Shown one piece after another: positions 1-12,236 of a stretch of 64,000 nucleotides of DNA. The notes below the pieces were generated by a model, which ran no database searches, was not told where the DNA came from, and worked only from the letters and a program-made list of their open reading frames with translations. Numbering within the stretch: position 1 is the first letter of the stretch; every line of letters begins with the position of its first letter. The translations under genes and the position numbers were made by a program. Source of the stretch: Lepraria neglecta (lineage: Eukaryota; Ascomycota; Lecanoromycetes; Lecanorales; Stereocaulaceae); assembly GCA_033220425.1 (NCBI GenBank), contig CM065650.1, positions 2,666,001 to 2,730,000 of the forward strand, written 5' to 3'.

Positions 1-1471
1 AATGATGCTTGTCGGTTGGGGTGGAAACAATGGAACCACCGTCACCGCAGGCATCATAGCCAACCGTCGTGGTTTGGTCTGGGATACTCGTGAAGGACCA
101 AGGCTTGCCAACTACTATGGATCCGTTGTCATGTCTTCGACTATGAAGCTGGGCACGGAGGCGAAGACCGGCAAGGAAATCAACATTCCATTCCACGACG
201 TCTTGCCCATGGTACACCCGAATGATCTTGTGATTGGCGGATGGGATATCAGTGGCATGAATCTGGCCCAAGCCATGGACAGAGCGGCTGTACTCGAGCC
301 TACATTGAAGAGCTTGGTCAAGAAGGAAATGGCGGAGATGAAGCCGCTTCCCAGCATCTACTATCCTGATTTCATCGCTGCGAACCAGGGAGACCGTGCC
401 GACAATCTTCTCGAAGGATCCAAGGCCAGCCTAGTACACGTCGAGCAGCTCCGCAAGGACATCCGGTAAGTCTGATCTCACGTGGGCAACTTTACATGTT
501 AACCAGTGTGTAGCGACTTCAAAGAAACTCATGGGCTTGACAAGGTCATTGTGCAGTGGACTGCCAACACTGAGCGTTACGCCGATATCATTGAGGGCGT
601 CAACGACACTGCTGATAACCTTATGAAGGCTGTTGAAGCTGGACACGAGGAAGTCTCTCCGTCGACTGTCTTTGCAATTGCTTGTATTCTTGAGAACGCA
701 CCCTTCATCAACGGTTCCCCCCAGAACACATTCGTGCCTGGAGCTATTCAGCTCGCGGAGAAGTACGGCGCTTTCATCGGTGGCGACGACTTCAAATCCG
801 GTCAGACGAAGATGAAGTCTGCCTTGGTGGACTTCATGATTAACGCCGGCATTAAGCTTACCTCGATCTCGAGCTACAATCATCTTGGTAACAATGACGG
901 CATGAACTTGAGCTCGCAGAAGCAGTTCCGCTCCAAGGAAATCTCCAAGTCGAACGTAGTGGATGACATGGTCGAAGCAAATAACGTTCTCTACAAACCC
1001 GGAGAGCACCCGGATCATTGCGTGGTCATCAAATACATGCCCGCAGTCGGTGACAACAAGCGGGCACTTGACGAGTATTACGCCGAAATCTTCATGGGTG
1101 GACATCAGACCATTAGCTTGTTCAATGTCTGCGAGGACTCCCTCTTAGCCTCTCCTTTGATCATTGACCTTGTGATCATTGCTGAGATGATGACTCGCAT
1201 CACCTGGAAGGCTGACGGTGGCGACGGAGCAAATGACTACAAAGGCTTCCATAGCGTGCTTAGCATCTTGAGCTACATGCTGAAGGTAAGGATTTGTGTC
1301 TCAAAACCTGATGAACGTTGTTGCTGACATACATAGGCTCCTTTGACCCCTCCAGGCACGCCTGTCGTCAACGCTTTGGCCAAGCAGCGTGGAGCTTTGA
1401 CCAACATCTTCCGCGCGTGTGTTGGCCTGCAGCCAGAGTCCGATATGACGCTTGAGCACAAGATGTTTTAA
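1..1471 (+). CDS. INO1: Inositol-3-phosphate synthase, 5' end cut by the window edge
   Basis: This enzyme converts D-glucose-6-phosphate to 1D-myo-inositol-3-phosphate with NAD+, the first step of inositol and phosphatidylinositol synthesis in the cytosol. The reading frame is open from base 2 and enters at the N-terminal NAD-binding region ([10 protein letters not shown], the glycine-rich loop). Three exons are visible: 1-465, 514-1285 and 1337-1471. Introns 466-513 and 1286-1336 both have GTAAG-type donors and TAG acceptors. Conserved family blocks include [41 protein letters not shown] and the C-terminal ALTPPGTP-type segment. The protein ends ...LEHKMF, a usual family end. About 460 codons are present, so only a short N-terminal piece is missing. 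No frame damage is seen. Identification is very secure. Confidence 0.97.
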
Positions 1472-1791
1472 AGACGCTCGCGAATTCTCTTTGGGTGTTG
1501 GAGCAGAATGCTAGCTAATGAGGTTATGGAGAAGGGGATGATTGCTTAATTTTGTCACAGTAGGTCGAAGCTCCCTTAGTACATTCCTTTAGATCCAAGG
1601 AGAATAGCCGCCTGAATTCATGTCATATCCATTTGCAATAAGATGATGCTGTGACCTGTACTTGATGATCGTCGGTGATATTTGCCCTATCCAAGACCGG
1701 AGCCAAGCGCAGCCGAATCGTACCATATCTTACCAAGTACTTCTCCGTCCTAAGGTAGTCTCATCATCGAGTTGTAGCGACCTCAGAAGTG
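1472..1791. other. Intergenic, INO1 3' end to MEIOB-like 5' end
   Basis: 320 bases between two genes on the same strand. It should hold the INO1 3' UTR and the promoter of the next gene. I see no ORF, repeat or clear motif. Confidence 0.6.
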
Positions 1792-3693
1792 ATGGCGCCA
1801 CAAGTCCCCCCAATTCAATCATTCTTCCAACCCGAAGTCCCCTCTCCAACCTCCCACACACCCTCAAGGCACTCAATTAGCAAAGCCGACATGAATGACG
1901 GCTTCACCTCGTCAGAAGTTGAAGCCGCTCTCCATCCTGCTTTGCATAAATGGCAACCCCGTATGACATATGATGAAGTCGACATTGGCAGTTTGGTCCC
2001 AGGACCCGGCTGCGTCGCGGTGACGGGCAGGGTTGTCAATTTCTACGATCAGACGATGAACAGCAAGATGCCGCAGGCTGCGAGGGGTTGTTTGAAAGTG
2101 ATTTTGAGGGATGACACCGGGGCTTTTGCGGTAAATTCCTAATTTTCTGGCAGATGCAAGGGCGTCGTGGCCAATGAACTTGTACAAATGAAGGTATCTA
2201 ACCACATCAACAGGTCAAGCTCTGGTACGCCGAAGTCGATTACCAGCTCCGTCTCGGCCACCTCGTCTCAATTTGGACACCACACATCTCCAGCGCGGAG
2301 TCTAGCTCCCCGGCGCTGCAGGATGCCGCGCTCGTCACTTCTATATTCCCAGAACGGGACAACAGTTGCTACTTCATGGTACAAGAGAACAGCGATGAAG
2401 GTGCCCTGTGCAAGACGCCGCAAGGGTATCGAGATGGGAAACAATTGGATGGACTCATCACATTGAAGAACTACGTTGACGGTGGGCATGAGGTGGCGGA
2501 GGGGAAGGTTCTGGTTTGTGTGAAGAGCATTGGAGGCAGGAAGAAATGTCCGCATTCCTTTACTCCTAAGCTAAGCACAAGCTGAATTTAATTCAGTCAC
2601 CACGAAGAAAGGCAATCAGGCCGAAAAAGTTGACGTCAACATCTTCGACGACACAGCCGACGCAACTCTAACGCTCTGGGGTCGTACAGCTGCCTCAGCA
2701 TCGTCTTGGAAAGCCTCATACACCATCCTACTCATCACGAACCCAAGCTTCAAAGGTGATAGGCGTCCAACGCTGTCGCTGAGTCAGAGCACGCATGTGG
2801 ATGTGGATCCTTGCATGACGGATGCTTTCTGGCTGCGCGGGCATGCACAGAGGCTGACGAAGAGGGAACATGTCAATCAGCCATTTCCGGAGGGTGGTAT
2901 GGCCCCCTTCTTCTAGACCGATGCCATAGACACTGATGAATACAGTATTTGATGTTGAGGAGGCCGCGGAGTCGGAGGTTAGGATATTGTTCACCTTGGC
3001 TGATATTGACGAGTTGTGAGTCTCATTCTAGCATGCAATCTTGTATTAGCTGATAAATCACAGTGCTCGGGCAGCGCCAGCCGGTAAGACGACATTTCAC
3101 TTGAGTTGCTAGACTCTCCTTTCTAAAGGTGACTAGAATACTTCATAGGTTACCTCAGCCTAACAACAATCGAACTAAACATCTACTCCCTCTATCAACG
3201 TAACATGCTCCTCTGCACCGAATGGCAAGCCCCCTCCCCTCATTGCTTGCCCCTTCTAATCTCCCCACCTTCACACACTAACAACCATCCTAGCTGCGGT
3301 GTCCCCATCTTCGCCAACGCAATCACCACCAAATGCAAACAATGCGAGAAAGACCTCACTCTTCGCATAAATCCACGCCTCGTACGCTTCACTCTTTCCT
3401 CTCCCTCCTTCCTTTTTCATAGTACTTGGTTGTCACGCTGACTATGTACGTGTTTTCAGGTTGGACTCCTCGTCGATGAAACCGGCGCAATAACAAGCGG
3501 CAAGCTCATCTGGTCCGACGAAGCATGGGAGCAGCTGCTTGGCCGTAACGCAGAAGAGCTAGCAGCTGCGGCGGGTAACGTCCAGCTGCTGAAGTATCTT
3601 GAGAACCGCTTGCTCTTTTTAAAGCTGGCTGTGATGTTTGGGTGGAGTGAGGAGGTGGGCAAGATCGTAGTACTCAGGATTACGATTATTTAA
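1792..3693 (+). CDS. OB-fold ssDNA-binding protein, MEIOB/RPA1-like
   Basis: Eight exons join into a 486-aa protein: 1792-2130, 2214-2547, 2597-2896, 2946-3015, 3064-3083, 3149-3224, 3294-3381 and 3460-3693; the lengths sum to a whole number of codons. The first part carries an OB-like segment (GSLVPGPGCVAVTGRV, then LKVILRDDTGAFAVKLW). A second has VDVNIFDDTADATLTLWGR, typical of RPA-type OB folds. The C-terminal third holds a four-Cys ribbon formed across a splice junction: CTEC...CKQC, followed by a last OB-like part and ...NRLLFLKLAVMFGW. This layout matches MEIOB, which with SPATA22 binds ssDNA during meiotic recombination in animals; that role here is inference. Exon 5 is only 20 bases, and intron 6 (3225-3293) starts with GC rather than GT. 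Alternative: another RPA1 paralogue. Start chosen at the first ATG in frame. Confidence 0.62.
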
Positions 3694-4659
3694 TGAGGGA
3701 GAGTAGGCGGTGTTGCTCGGGTAGATTTTGCTGTTTGAATGCTTCGCATTTTCGTAACATTGCTGATCTGCTGCCTCGTACAATACGATGTAGCTAACAA
3801 AAATGCTCAGAATTGAATGACTGGCGGTGATGTTGAGTGTCTGTCTTGTAGTCTTGCGAGGTTCAGGCCGGATGATATCCGGATAATAGTCGTGTTATTG
3901 CCGTAAAAGACAGTCATGTAGTGCGGTATGTATGAGAAAGGCCCGTCGAACTTCAGCACGCGAGCCCCCGGCGCCGCTGTCCCCGCTACTGGAGGAAGAA
4001 GCAGAATAAGAAGGAGGGGGAAAAAAGGGGGTTTATAAAATAAAGCGAAAAAGAGCCGTATATTCACACGAGACGCTAATTACTATATAAACCCTCCTCT
4101 CCTCTTTTCCTCCTCCTCATCCTCTTCTTCCTCAAGTGGCGGCAGACATTGCTGCCACTCCTACGCTATTGTTTAATGGCCTACGGCGCACCAACTCGTC
4201 GGCTAGAAGGTAAGTATTCCTAGTAGATATCAGCGTAGATCCTAGGTTAATAGCCGTTGACGCAAGACAGAACTCATGTACATAGACGCTCGTGTACTGT
4301 AGTTCGACGGGTATTTCTTATGCACACCGCGCTACATGACCGGTTTTTTACCCTAATAACATGACCATTCTCCAGACATCATCCGGCCTTCGATAACAAT
4401 TTCAAAATCTCTGCTACAGTCCTAATTAGTTTCCTCGCACACGGGTTGCTATAGCGATGAGGTTATGTGCTCAATAGAACAACGTTATGAACGGATTAAG
4501 TCCCTTGCTAACCACATACATAAACACATTGGACATATATCCACATCAAAGCCCTTTTATCTAGCCATTATAAATCCCAACCATCTTCACCGTGATCCAA
4601 GAAATCCAAACAACCCTACGATCCTCCTCACACAGCAGCAGCCGCCGCCTTCCCATCCC
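3694..4659. other. Intergenic with a pyrimidine-rich tract
   Basis: No convincing gene in 966 bases. A CT-rich run (CTCCTC/TTCCTC repeats) lies at about 4091-4132, with a matching purine-rich stretch near 4005-4030. Both are simple sequence. Confidence 0.5.
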
Positions 4660-5645
4660 TCACATGAACATGATCAACATGCCTCGCAACACCCTGCGCC
4701 TTTTTATCACCCGCAACAACATGGTCGATAGTCGTGGAAACAGTCTGACCCCCAACTGTCGCCTCCAAGGTGATTTCACCCCTGTCGATGCGGTCTTTGA
4801 GTGCTTCTTAGAACTTGCGTGGGCTGATCTTGTTAGCATACCTGCAGGGTTTAGATTTAGCGTTGCCTTTTTTATGATGATGCTCGAATTGGGAAGTATT
4901 TAGAGGGAAACATCACGTACATCCAGTCCATTTCGTCGAAGCTCAGGCCTCGTGTATCGGGCACGATGAAGTACAGGGTGACGGCAACGATTGAGCCTGT
5001 GGCGAAGAAGACGAAACCGATTTTGCCGCCCATGTTGGCGCTGTCGGGTCTGGGATTGATCCTTTTTGTCTTTTTAGCACCGTTCCTTGGGATTGGACTT
5101 GTGGCTGCTGGTCTACTTACATATAGGGGATGATGAAACCGATAAGCCAGCCGAAAAACGCGTCGGTAGAGACGATGTAGCCCTGTGTATGAGCGCGGAG
5201 CGGGGTGTGGAGACCTCGGAGGCGACAGTAAAACCCGTTCGTTGGGTTAATAACCCCCATGGTGGTATAGTTCACGGTCTCAAGGCCAGTGGTAATGCCG
5301 GTCACGAGGGCACCACCAGCGGCGAAACCCAACGGTAACTGGACGAGGATTCCTGGAAGTAGTGCTGCGAAAGGACCACTGTATCGCAGACATAAGCTAA
5401 TGTTTCCGATCAGGCCGATGGCAAAGGCCCCAAGTGTGTTGGCAATTTGGGCATTGTAGGACCAGTAACAACCTCCGCCCTCGCCCGAAACCAAAGAGCT
5501 GGCCTCAATGTATGGAGCCAAAGGCGCGGGCGAGAAAGCTGACAAAGACAGCGGCGGAGAGTCCGAATAGCTTGTCGTATGACTCCGAGAATGGAGCGAC
5601 GCCGAATTAGAGGATCCCAATGATGAACCAATCCTAAGCAGCTCA
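4660..5645 (-). pseudogene. MFS sugar (hexose/disaccharide) transporter remnant
   Basis: The reverse strand carries C-terminal pieces of a major facilitator sugar porter. Recognisable blocks, in order, are ANTLGAFAIGLIG (a transmembrane segment), EVSTPR with LRAHTQG in the next frame (the usual EVSS/TRLRAKTQG signature), STDAFFGWLIGFIIPY, then ANMGGKIGFVFFATGS (about 5045-4990) and VPDTRGLSFDEMDW (the sugar-porter PDTRG signature, about 4960-4925). A cytoplasmic tail follows after an apparent intron: ISPRKF, then a TAA, then EALKDRIDRGEI. The EVSTPR/LRAHTQG split shows at least one frameshift, the tail has an in-frame stop, and the N-terminal half is not recognisable. So it is a host transporter gene in decay. 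In life it would have been a plasma-membrane permease. Confidence 0.8.
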
Positions 5646-6380
5646 GCAACAATTTAAGGGTTCGAATTCTGATTGAGAGGGATCCAATCAGGGGAAATCT
5701 TTTAAGGATTCTGAGGAGAACTTGGCAAATGATTGAATTGAATTTCGATTATCTAGAGTCGTGTCCCAATTCCTTTTCGAATGCGCTTAAAATCGCCACG
5801 ACGCGCAAGGCGTCGGAGAGCAGAGTCGGTGATCCCTTTTATATTGTCAAAATACAACTTCTGCCCCCTCCTTTGTCCACCCATTCCGAGACCGATGCGG
5901 CCACACTTGACCCTTGTGGCCTTCCGGAATCATCGATAATCCGAGTATGAAGGATATGGGTATGTCAAATAAGCGGCTGCCGAAGGCAGATGGTCCAACG
6001 GTAGCGGTCGCGAAAGCCAAAATCAAAATCATAAAAAAAAATTGCTAGCGTATTTTTGTGTATTGGTTGAAAACCCCGAGATGAGCGTCGCGACGCCTCG
6101 CATTAGATCGAACATGCGAGATGAAGGCAAAGGAAGAGTGACGTACAAAAAGAATTGGTCTTCGAGTGGACTGGAGATAGAGAAGCCGAGATGCTATCAT
6201 ATCTGAGGCGGTATCGATAGGCTTGGAGGCAGGATCTTGGCTACATGCCTTGGCTCATAGCTGAATTGAGCAGAGAAGTGTACTTTCCTCTTGGAGGAAT
6301 ATCAATGATGAGCAGCCGTCGTAGTTGTATGTAGACGCTCGTAGCCCCTCACAGCGCCGCGCTCCCGTTGGCAGTAGAGC
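5646..6380. other. Intergenic between two broken genes
   Basis: About 735 bases with no recognisable coding sequence. It may contain the unrecognisable N-terminal half of the decayed sugar transporter. Confidence 0.45.
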
Positions 6381-9300
6381 TCAAGATGTCCGTTCAGACT
6401 CGTTGTCCGCTACCTTGTCTGCCTTATTCTCTAGGCCACCCGTCTTGTTCTCATTTGCTTCGCCAATCGTGAGTCCTTCTATCTGCGTCTCTGCTTGCTC
6501 CAAAGCTTCTTCCTTCGCCGCCTCTTCCTTGGCCTTCTCCCACTCTTGCCATGCTTTTTTAGCACCCTCAACGCCTCTCAATTCCTCAGCCTCCTGAAAC
6601 TTGCCCTGCAGAAAATAAATCCACGTCAGGTATTGAAGGCTCAACAACGTATTCGCATGGCCGTCTCCTAAAACCTTGGATTGGAGCTTGATATTCTTCT
6701 TGAATTGCTCCTCAGCCTCGGTGTAGTCTCCGCCATTCACCGCGGGGTCTGGGAGTGACACAGCGAGGCAATTACTCATCCACAGCGTCTGGACATGCTC
6801 TTTTCCGAGCAGCTCCGTGCGTCTTGTCACTATTCGCTGCGCAAGTTCATGCCCTTGTACAGATTTCTTGTACTTCTTATTGAGCAGCAAGAGAACTAGA
6901 TCATTGTTACAATCTAGAGATTCATTGCTCTTCTCCCCTTGAACGTTATTCATCAACGTTGCTGTGTTTTGAAGTATGTCTTCGGCTTCGGCGAACTTCT
7001 CCATGTTCGTAAGTCGGCAGCCTAGGTCGTGCATGATGGTGAGAACCCTTTGATCTTCTGGGCCGTACGCTTCAGTAGTGGATACCAACATCTCTCGCAA
7101 GACCTTCACAGCCTCCTCAGGTCTATCTGACTGAACGAACATCCACTGAAGATTATCCATTGAAAGGATAGTTGCCGCGTGCGCTTTGCCCAAGACCTTT
7201 TGTCTCAATTCCACAGTCTTTCTGCATAGCTCTTCGGCTTCGTCGAACTTTCGCTGCCTTGCGAGTGCAACGCCGAGATTGTTCATTGAGGCTTTTTGCC
7301 AGCTGGGACACTGATGAGCGGGTGCACTGATTATGGTAACCCAAGGATCTGATCCTGAGTTCTACTAACGGCTGTAATATGTCCACGGCCTCTTGGTATC
7401 TCTGATGAGCTTGATAGTAAGAACCGAGATTGTGGGCAGTTGAGAGTGTTTTTTGGTCGTTTGGCCCATGAAGCTCATTGCATAAATTGAGTACGAGTTT
7501 GTCGATATCTTCGGCTTGATCGTATTTCTGCTGATGGAAAAGAGCCACCGCGATGTTGCCCAAAGCTGCAAGGGTAAACGGGGCATTGGGTCCGAACTTC
7601 TTCTCTGTTGAAGCGAACGCGGAACGATACAGCTGCTCAGCATCCTCAAATTGGAGTATAGCTTCCCCTTGCTTTCCTTGGACTTGTAATTCTTGACCCC
7701 ACTCGTTTAGAACCAGTCCCAGAAAGTTCCTGACGATTCTGAACAATTCATGAGTCAGCAGTTCCCGTTTAAGATGACGGTTGAGTCAAAAGCACGTCTC
7801 ACGAGCCGGAAACCTTTTCGGCTTCCAAAACTTGTTCCACGACTCGATGTACGGAAGAGTGATTAAGTGATAATTCAGGGAAACATACAAAGTGTAGTAG
7901 TGATCTTCAGGCAAACCTCGCTCGCATTCGGCTGGGACTACCCGAAACATGTCGTTGGCTTTCTCATACTTACCATTCTTCTGGCAGACAGGAGCGAGTT
8001 CGTGCATGCAATAGAAGGCGTCGGGATCGTCTCCTAGTGCCACCTTCTGGTACAATTCTAAGGCTTGGTGAAGCAATGCTTGAGCTTCCCCTATTTCTCC
8101 TGATTCTCCCATAGTGCCAGCTAGGTTTGTCATCACTTTAATGGTCAATGTATGCTCAAGTCCAAGCTTGCGTTGGCATATTGCTAAAGTTTTACGTTGT
8201 AACGTCTTCGCCTCCTCGTACTTGTACTGATGCCGTGTCTCTTCTGCAACACCATTCATGCTTTGGAGAGTCAATTCGTCTTCATCTCCAAGGATTCGTT
8301 TCCGGGAATCCAGGACGTGACGATAGATATTTTCTGCCTCTTCAGCATTTCCTTGGTTACCCAAAGCTAAGGCTTTGTCGCTTAGACTTGCGAGCGTGAG
8401 TCCATCTTCATCACCTAAGAATTCACAACTTAACTGAGCTGCCTCTGAAGCTCTTGCCTCTGCACTGGTATAACGGCTCTGATAGTTTTCGTACTCCGCG
8501 ACAAGGTGCAATAGACGCGCTCGCTGCACCAGAGGGTCCTTCCTAGTGAAGTTGTATCCTAAGACCGTCTGCACGTGGGGATTGACCGCTTCCCAGTCTT
8601 TCCAGTATTCATAACGCCCAGTAGGCGGACAGCATCTAATCACGACTGCTAGAGCTTTTTCTTGCCATTGTGGCAAACTCCCTTCATTTTCCAGCCATCT
8701 TTGGGTCGCAATTTGCACGAGTCGATGCATCTGGTAAGAACCTTGATTGTCTCCGGTAACTGCGATCAAGGAGAAAGACTTTAGTGTGCTGATTGCGTGG
8801 TTGAATTTGACATTGCCTTCATCTGTATTGCGAAGTAGTGAATCTGAAACTGCTTGGCGGTCAAGAAATGCCATAAGTGACAAGATTTCCGCTGCTCGGG
8901 GCCGCCGGCGCTTGATTTGCTCAAATGAAAGGGTCCATGTCTGAAATATGGAATTCCGAATTTCGTAGTCCCTTCCTGGATCGTAGAAAGATCTTTCCAA
9001 AATGACCTTTGCGTCATCCTCACCTGGACTTATCAGCCCTAGATAAGTTGAGAGTGAAGTCCGTTCCTCCCGAATATACGCAGTAGCCTGTGATATTGCC
9101 AGCGGCAAGTAGTTCAGATGCTCCAGGAGCTCTAATGTTCCGGCTTCCGACCAATGGCCACTGTCCGGGAACCTGTTTCTCAATAACTGCCTTGCATCGT
9201 CTACACCAAAAGGCATCACATCGGTGACTGACTTGGCTGGTCTATCGACAATACTCTCACCAACACTCCTGTCCCTTGTAGTGATGAGCATCGCGCCAGA

Positions 9301-10179
9301 CGAGCTATATGGGATGTATTTCGCTAGTGGTGCAGGCAGGGGTTTTTGCTGTTGGTCCTGCTCCATCGGGGAGTCTAGGCCGAAAAGAATATCCTTGTCA
9401 TCGGCATTGTCCAGTACCATAAGCCAAGGTCCATTCTCGTTTAGCCATTCCAGGACCACTTGTAGCGCGTCAACACTTTTGTCACTACTCACAGGTAGGT
9501 TCAACTTCCGGGCGATGTTTTTGTAAGCCTCTTCAAACCGATTGAAGTTGCTGCACATGGCCCAAAGGATATGATGGTCAGCATGTTCCAACCGGTACCG
9601 ATAGCAGTACTCGATGGCAATTTGAGATTTGCCTACTCCGCCAATTCCGACGAGCGCTAATCGTCCTTGCTGGACAGACATGTCTTCCGTGATCTGGGCA
9701 AGGATATTCTCTCGACCAACAAACAGACTATCCCGTGGAAAAGGTACCATGAAAATTGGCTTCCGCTGAGTCTGTTGTGAAACTGCAGGTGTGACGTTCG
9801 ATACCAGGGACTGGTCAGAAGTGTGAATCGCGACTATTTTACTCAATTCCGCCGCAGCTGTAACTTGATGAAGGGTCAGAACACCTATGTTCCTGTCGAG
9901 ATAAGAAGTAGTCCGTTGTATCTCCTTATCATAGGCGAGGCTCTTGAATGCAAAGGCCCGTCTCTGCCAGCTTGAGGCTCCCTTAGGAGGTAAAACCTTC
10001 GCTAGAATCCCATCGAGCTGTATCACGGCTTGCTTACAATCCTTCACCACTGCCTGGAGAGCCTCGGCTGTGGGCTCACTGACCAGTCCATTTTGCGCTT
10101 GCTCTTGAGTGCGTTTGACGGTATTCAGAATCAATGGAAGCTGAACCTTGATCGTTTTCAGGGTGCCAGATAGAAGTTA

Positions 10180-10216
10180 TCCCGGCCCGACAACACCTCC
10201 GGCTCAGCGACACCCT
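10180..10216 (+). repeat. Left terminal inverted repeat of pogo element
   Basis: Begins TCCCGGCCCGACAACACC and pairs with the right end at 12200-12236. The outer flank is TTA. Confidence 0.85.
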
Positions 10217-10244
10217 ACACGAAAAAATCATCAAATTTTCAATC

Positions 10245-12079
10245 ATGGATTGCTCTACCCACAACGCTCGTATTGATCTCGCAGTCGCTGATTTGCATCA
10301 GCAAGAGAAGCCTAATTTCAAGGCTACCGCTAGAAAACATGCCGATATCGCCAATGCCTCACTTTCGCTCAAGAAGAGACCTTGATAGGCTTAATCAATA
10401 GCCTAACCGATCGTGGAATACCTCCTACCAGCCAAATTGTACGCAATTTAGCACAAGAGATGATTGGCCGGCCGGTAGGGAAGAACTGGACTGGCGATTT
10501 TGTCAAGCGCTACAAAACTAGGCTCAGAAGCCTCTATCTACGAAATATCGATAGTCAGCGAATGAAAGCAGAGTATGCGCCTTTATTCAAGCAATTCTAT
10601 GACTTGGTAACTCTTCTGAAGCGTTGGTTAGTTAGATTGCTAATATTCAATACAGCTAATCGCCGCTGTCGAGAAATATAATATTACCGGCGATAACATC
10701 TACAACTGGGATGAAAAAGGATTCGTGATTGGCCAAGCAGGTGCTACACAGCGTATAATGAGCAGGGAAGCCCTTGAAAACGGCCGTATCACATATGCAA
10801 GTCAAGATGGAAGCAGAGAATTCATTAGCTTGCTTGCATGTATCAACGCTACAGGAGCTGCTCTCCCTCCATCACTCATCTACAAAGGTGAATCTACACT
10901 GCAAGATACATGGCTAGAGGACTGGCTACCTAAAGATACAGCCCATTTCGCAGTCTCATCAAACGGATGGAGTTGTAATGCTTTAGGTCTTCATTGGCTA
11001 GAAGCAATATTTCACCATTATACAAGCAAAAGAGCCGGAAGAGGACGTCGTTTATTGATTGTCGATGGACATAGCAGTCATGTCAACCTGAAGTTCATCG
11101 ATCTATGTGATAAACTACGTATTCTCGTGTTGGTTTTACCTCCACATTCAACGCATCGTTTGCAACCTCTTGATGTATCCCTTTTTGCGCCTTTAGCGTC
11201 TTATTACACCAAGGGTCTCAATGAATTGATGATAAATAGTCTAGCTATGGTCTCTATGTCGAAAAGAGCCTTTTGGAGCGTCTTCTGGCCTGCTTGGCAG
11301 AAGGCATTTACACCTGCAAATATCGCTTCCGGCTTCGAAAAAACTGGCATTTGGCCCTACAATCCAGCGATGACTCTAGACAAAATCACCAAGCCGACTC
11401 CGACCGAAGCCCCTTCAATAGTAAAGACACCAATGACATGTCGTACTGTCCGCCGAGTCCAACGACAATACCATAATCAACCGAATTCACCTTTGCTTAA
11501 GAAGCTTTTTCGAGCGAATGAACGCCTTACTTCTCAGCACTCAGTAGACCAATATATCATTAAAGGCTTAACGGTATCCCTTAGGAATGAAAAGAAGAAG
11601 AGACAACGTGGTAAACGCCTCTGCTTGGTGAAGAAGATTCTGGGCCTCAATTCTTTAGCCCACAGCGAGTACAAGCTGCCCGTCAATTTCAAGCTACAAA
11701 AGACGCTGAAGAAGTACTACGACAGCAGCAAGCCCTTGACAAAAAAGCTTTAGCAGCTACCAGAAAGGCTCAAAAAGAGGAGGATAAGCTACATAGGGCA
11801 ATACTCGCTACCAAAAGACGTTAACTCGCTGCAGAAGCGTTAGCCCAGAAAGCTGCAGATAAGCAAGCTCAAAAAGAGCTAAGAGAAGCAGCAAAACACC
11901 ATAGCGCAGGGCAACTAAGCTTAAACAAGCAATCTACAAAGCTTCCAAAAGCTCAAAAGACTCTTAAGAAGCAAGTAAAAGGGTCTAGTCATGCTATCGT
12001 CGCATTGCAAGTCGAGGAGGTGATTTCAGCTACATCTCGTGGAAGGAAGGTTCAACGCCCACGGCGCTTTGATATATGA
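10245..12079 (+). pseudogene. pogo-type DDE_1 transposase (CENP-B-like), broken
   Basis: The start MDCSTHNARIDLAV...NFKATARKH is the usual first helix of the psq-type DNA-binding domain. The rest of that domain is lost by a deletion with frame change near 10350, where sequence resumes at LTFAQEETLIGLINSLTDRGIPPT. The catalytic DDE_1 core follows: YNWDEKGF (first Asp), LLIVDGHSSH (second) and LQPLDVSLF (third), so the acidic triad is intact. A 49-bp GT-AG intron (10607-10655) interrupts the core; splicing gives QFYDL-LIAAVEKYNITGDNIYNWDE. The C-terminal Lys/Gln-rich tail continues in another frame after about 11650 to a stop at 12077. Autonomous activity is very unlikely. Confidence 0.85.
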
Positions 12080-12199
12080 GGATTCTGGGCTCAATAATTG
12101 TATATACACCTTCTATCTACTACATATTTAATTCTAAACTCACCAATCGTTGCGGTTGTTGATTGGTGACGAATATGGTATTTTAATGATTTCGTCAAA

Positions 12200-12236
12200 A
12201 GGGTGTCGCCGGGCCGGGGGTGTCGCCGAGCAGGGA
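12200..12236 (-). repeat. Right terminal inverted repeat of pogo element
   Basis: Read on the reverse strand it begins TCCCTGCTCGGCGACACC, and 30 of 37 bases match the left end. Confidence 0.85.

Larger units (their letters stand above)
10180..12236 (+). mobile_element. pogo/Tc1-mariner DNA transposon, defective
   Basis: A 2,057-bp element with imperfect 37-bp terminal inverted repeats (10180-10216 and 12200-12236; 30 of 37 positions agree) flanked on both sides by TTA (10177-10179, 12237-12239), consistent with a TA-containing target duplication. It encodes one DDE_1 transposase with damage at several points. It sits inside the N-terminal domain of the NB-ARC gene, in the opposite orientation. 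Removing it with one TTA restores contiguity of that gene apart from a one-base frame change. Six of the seven TIR mismatches are transitions, which suits age or RIP. Confidence 0.88.

Noticed and set aside
431-1105. Reverse-strand ORF of 224 codons over INO1
   Set aside because: It is antisense to well-conserved INO1 exon 2 and has no protein-like features; a codon-bias shadow.
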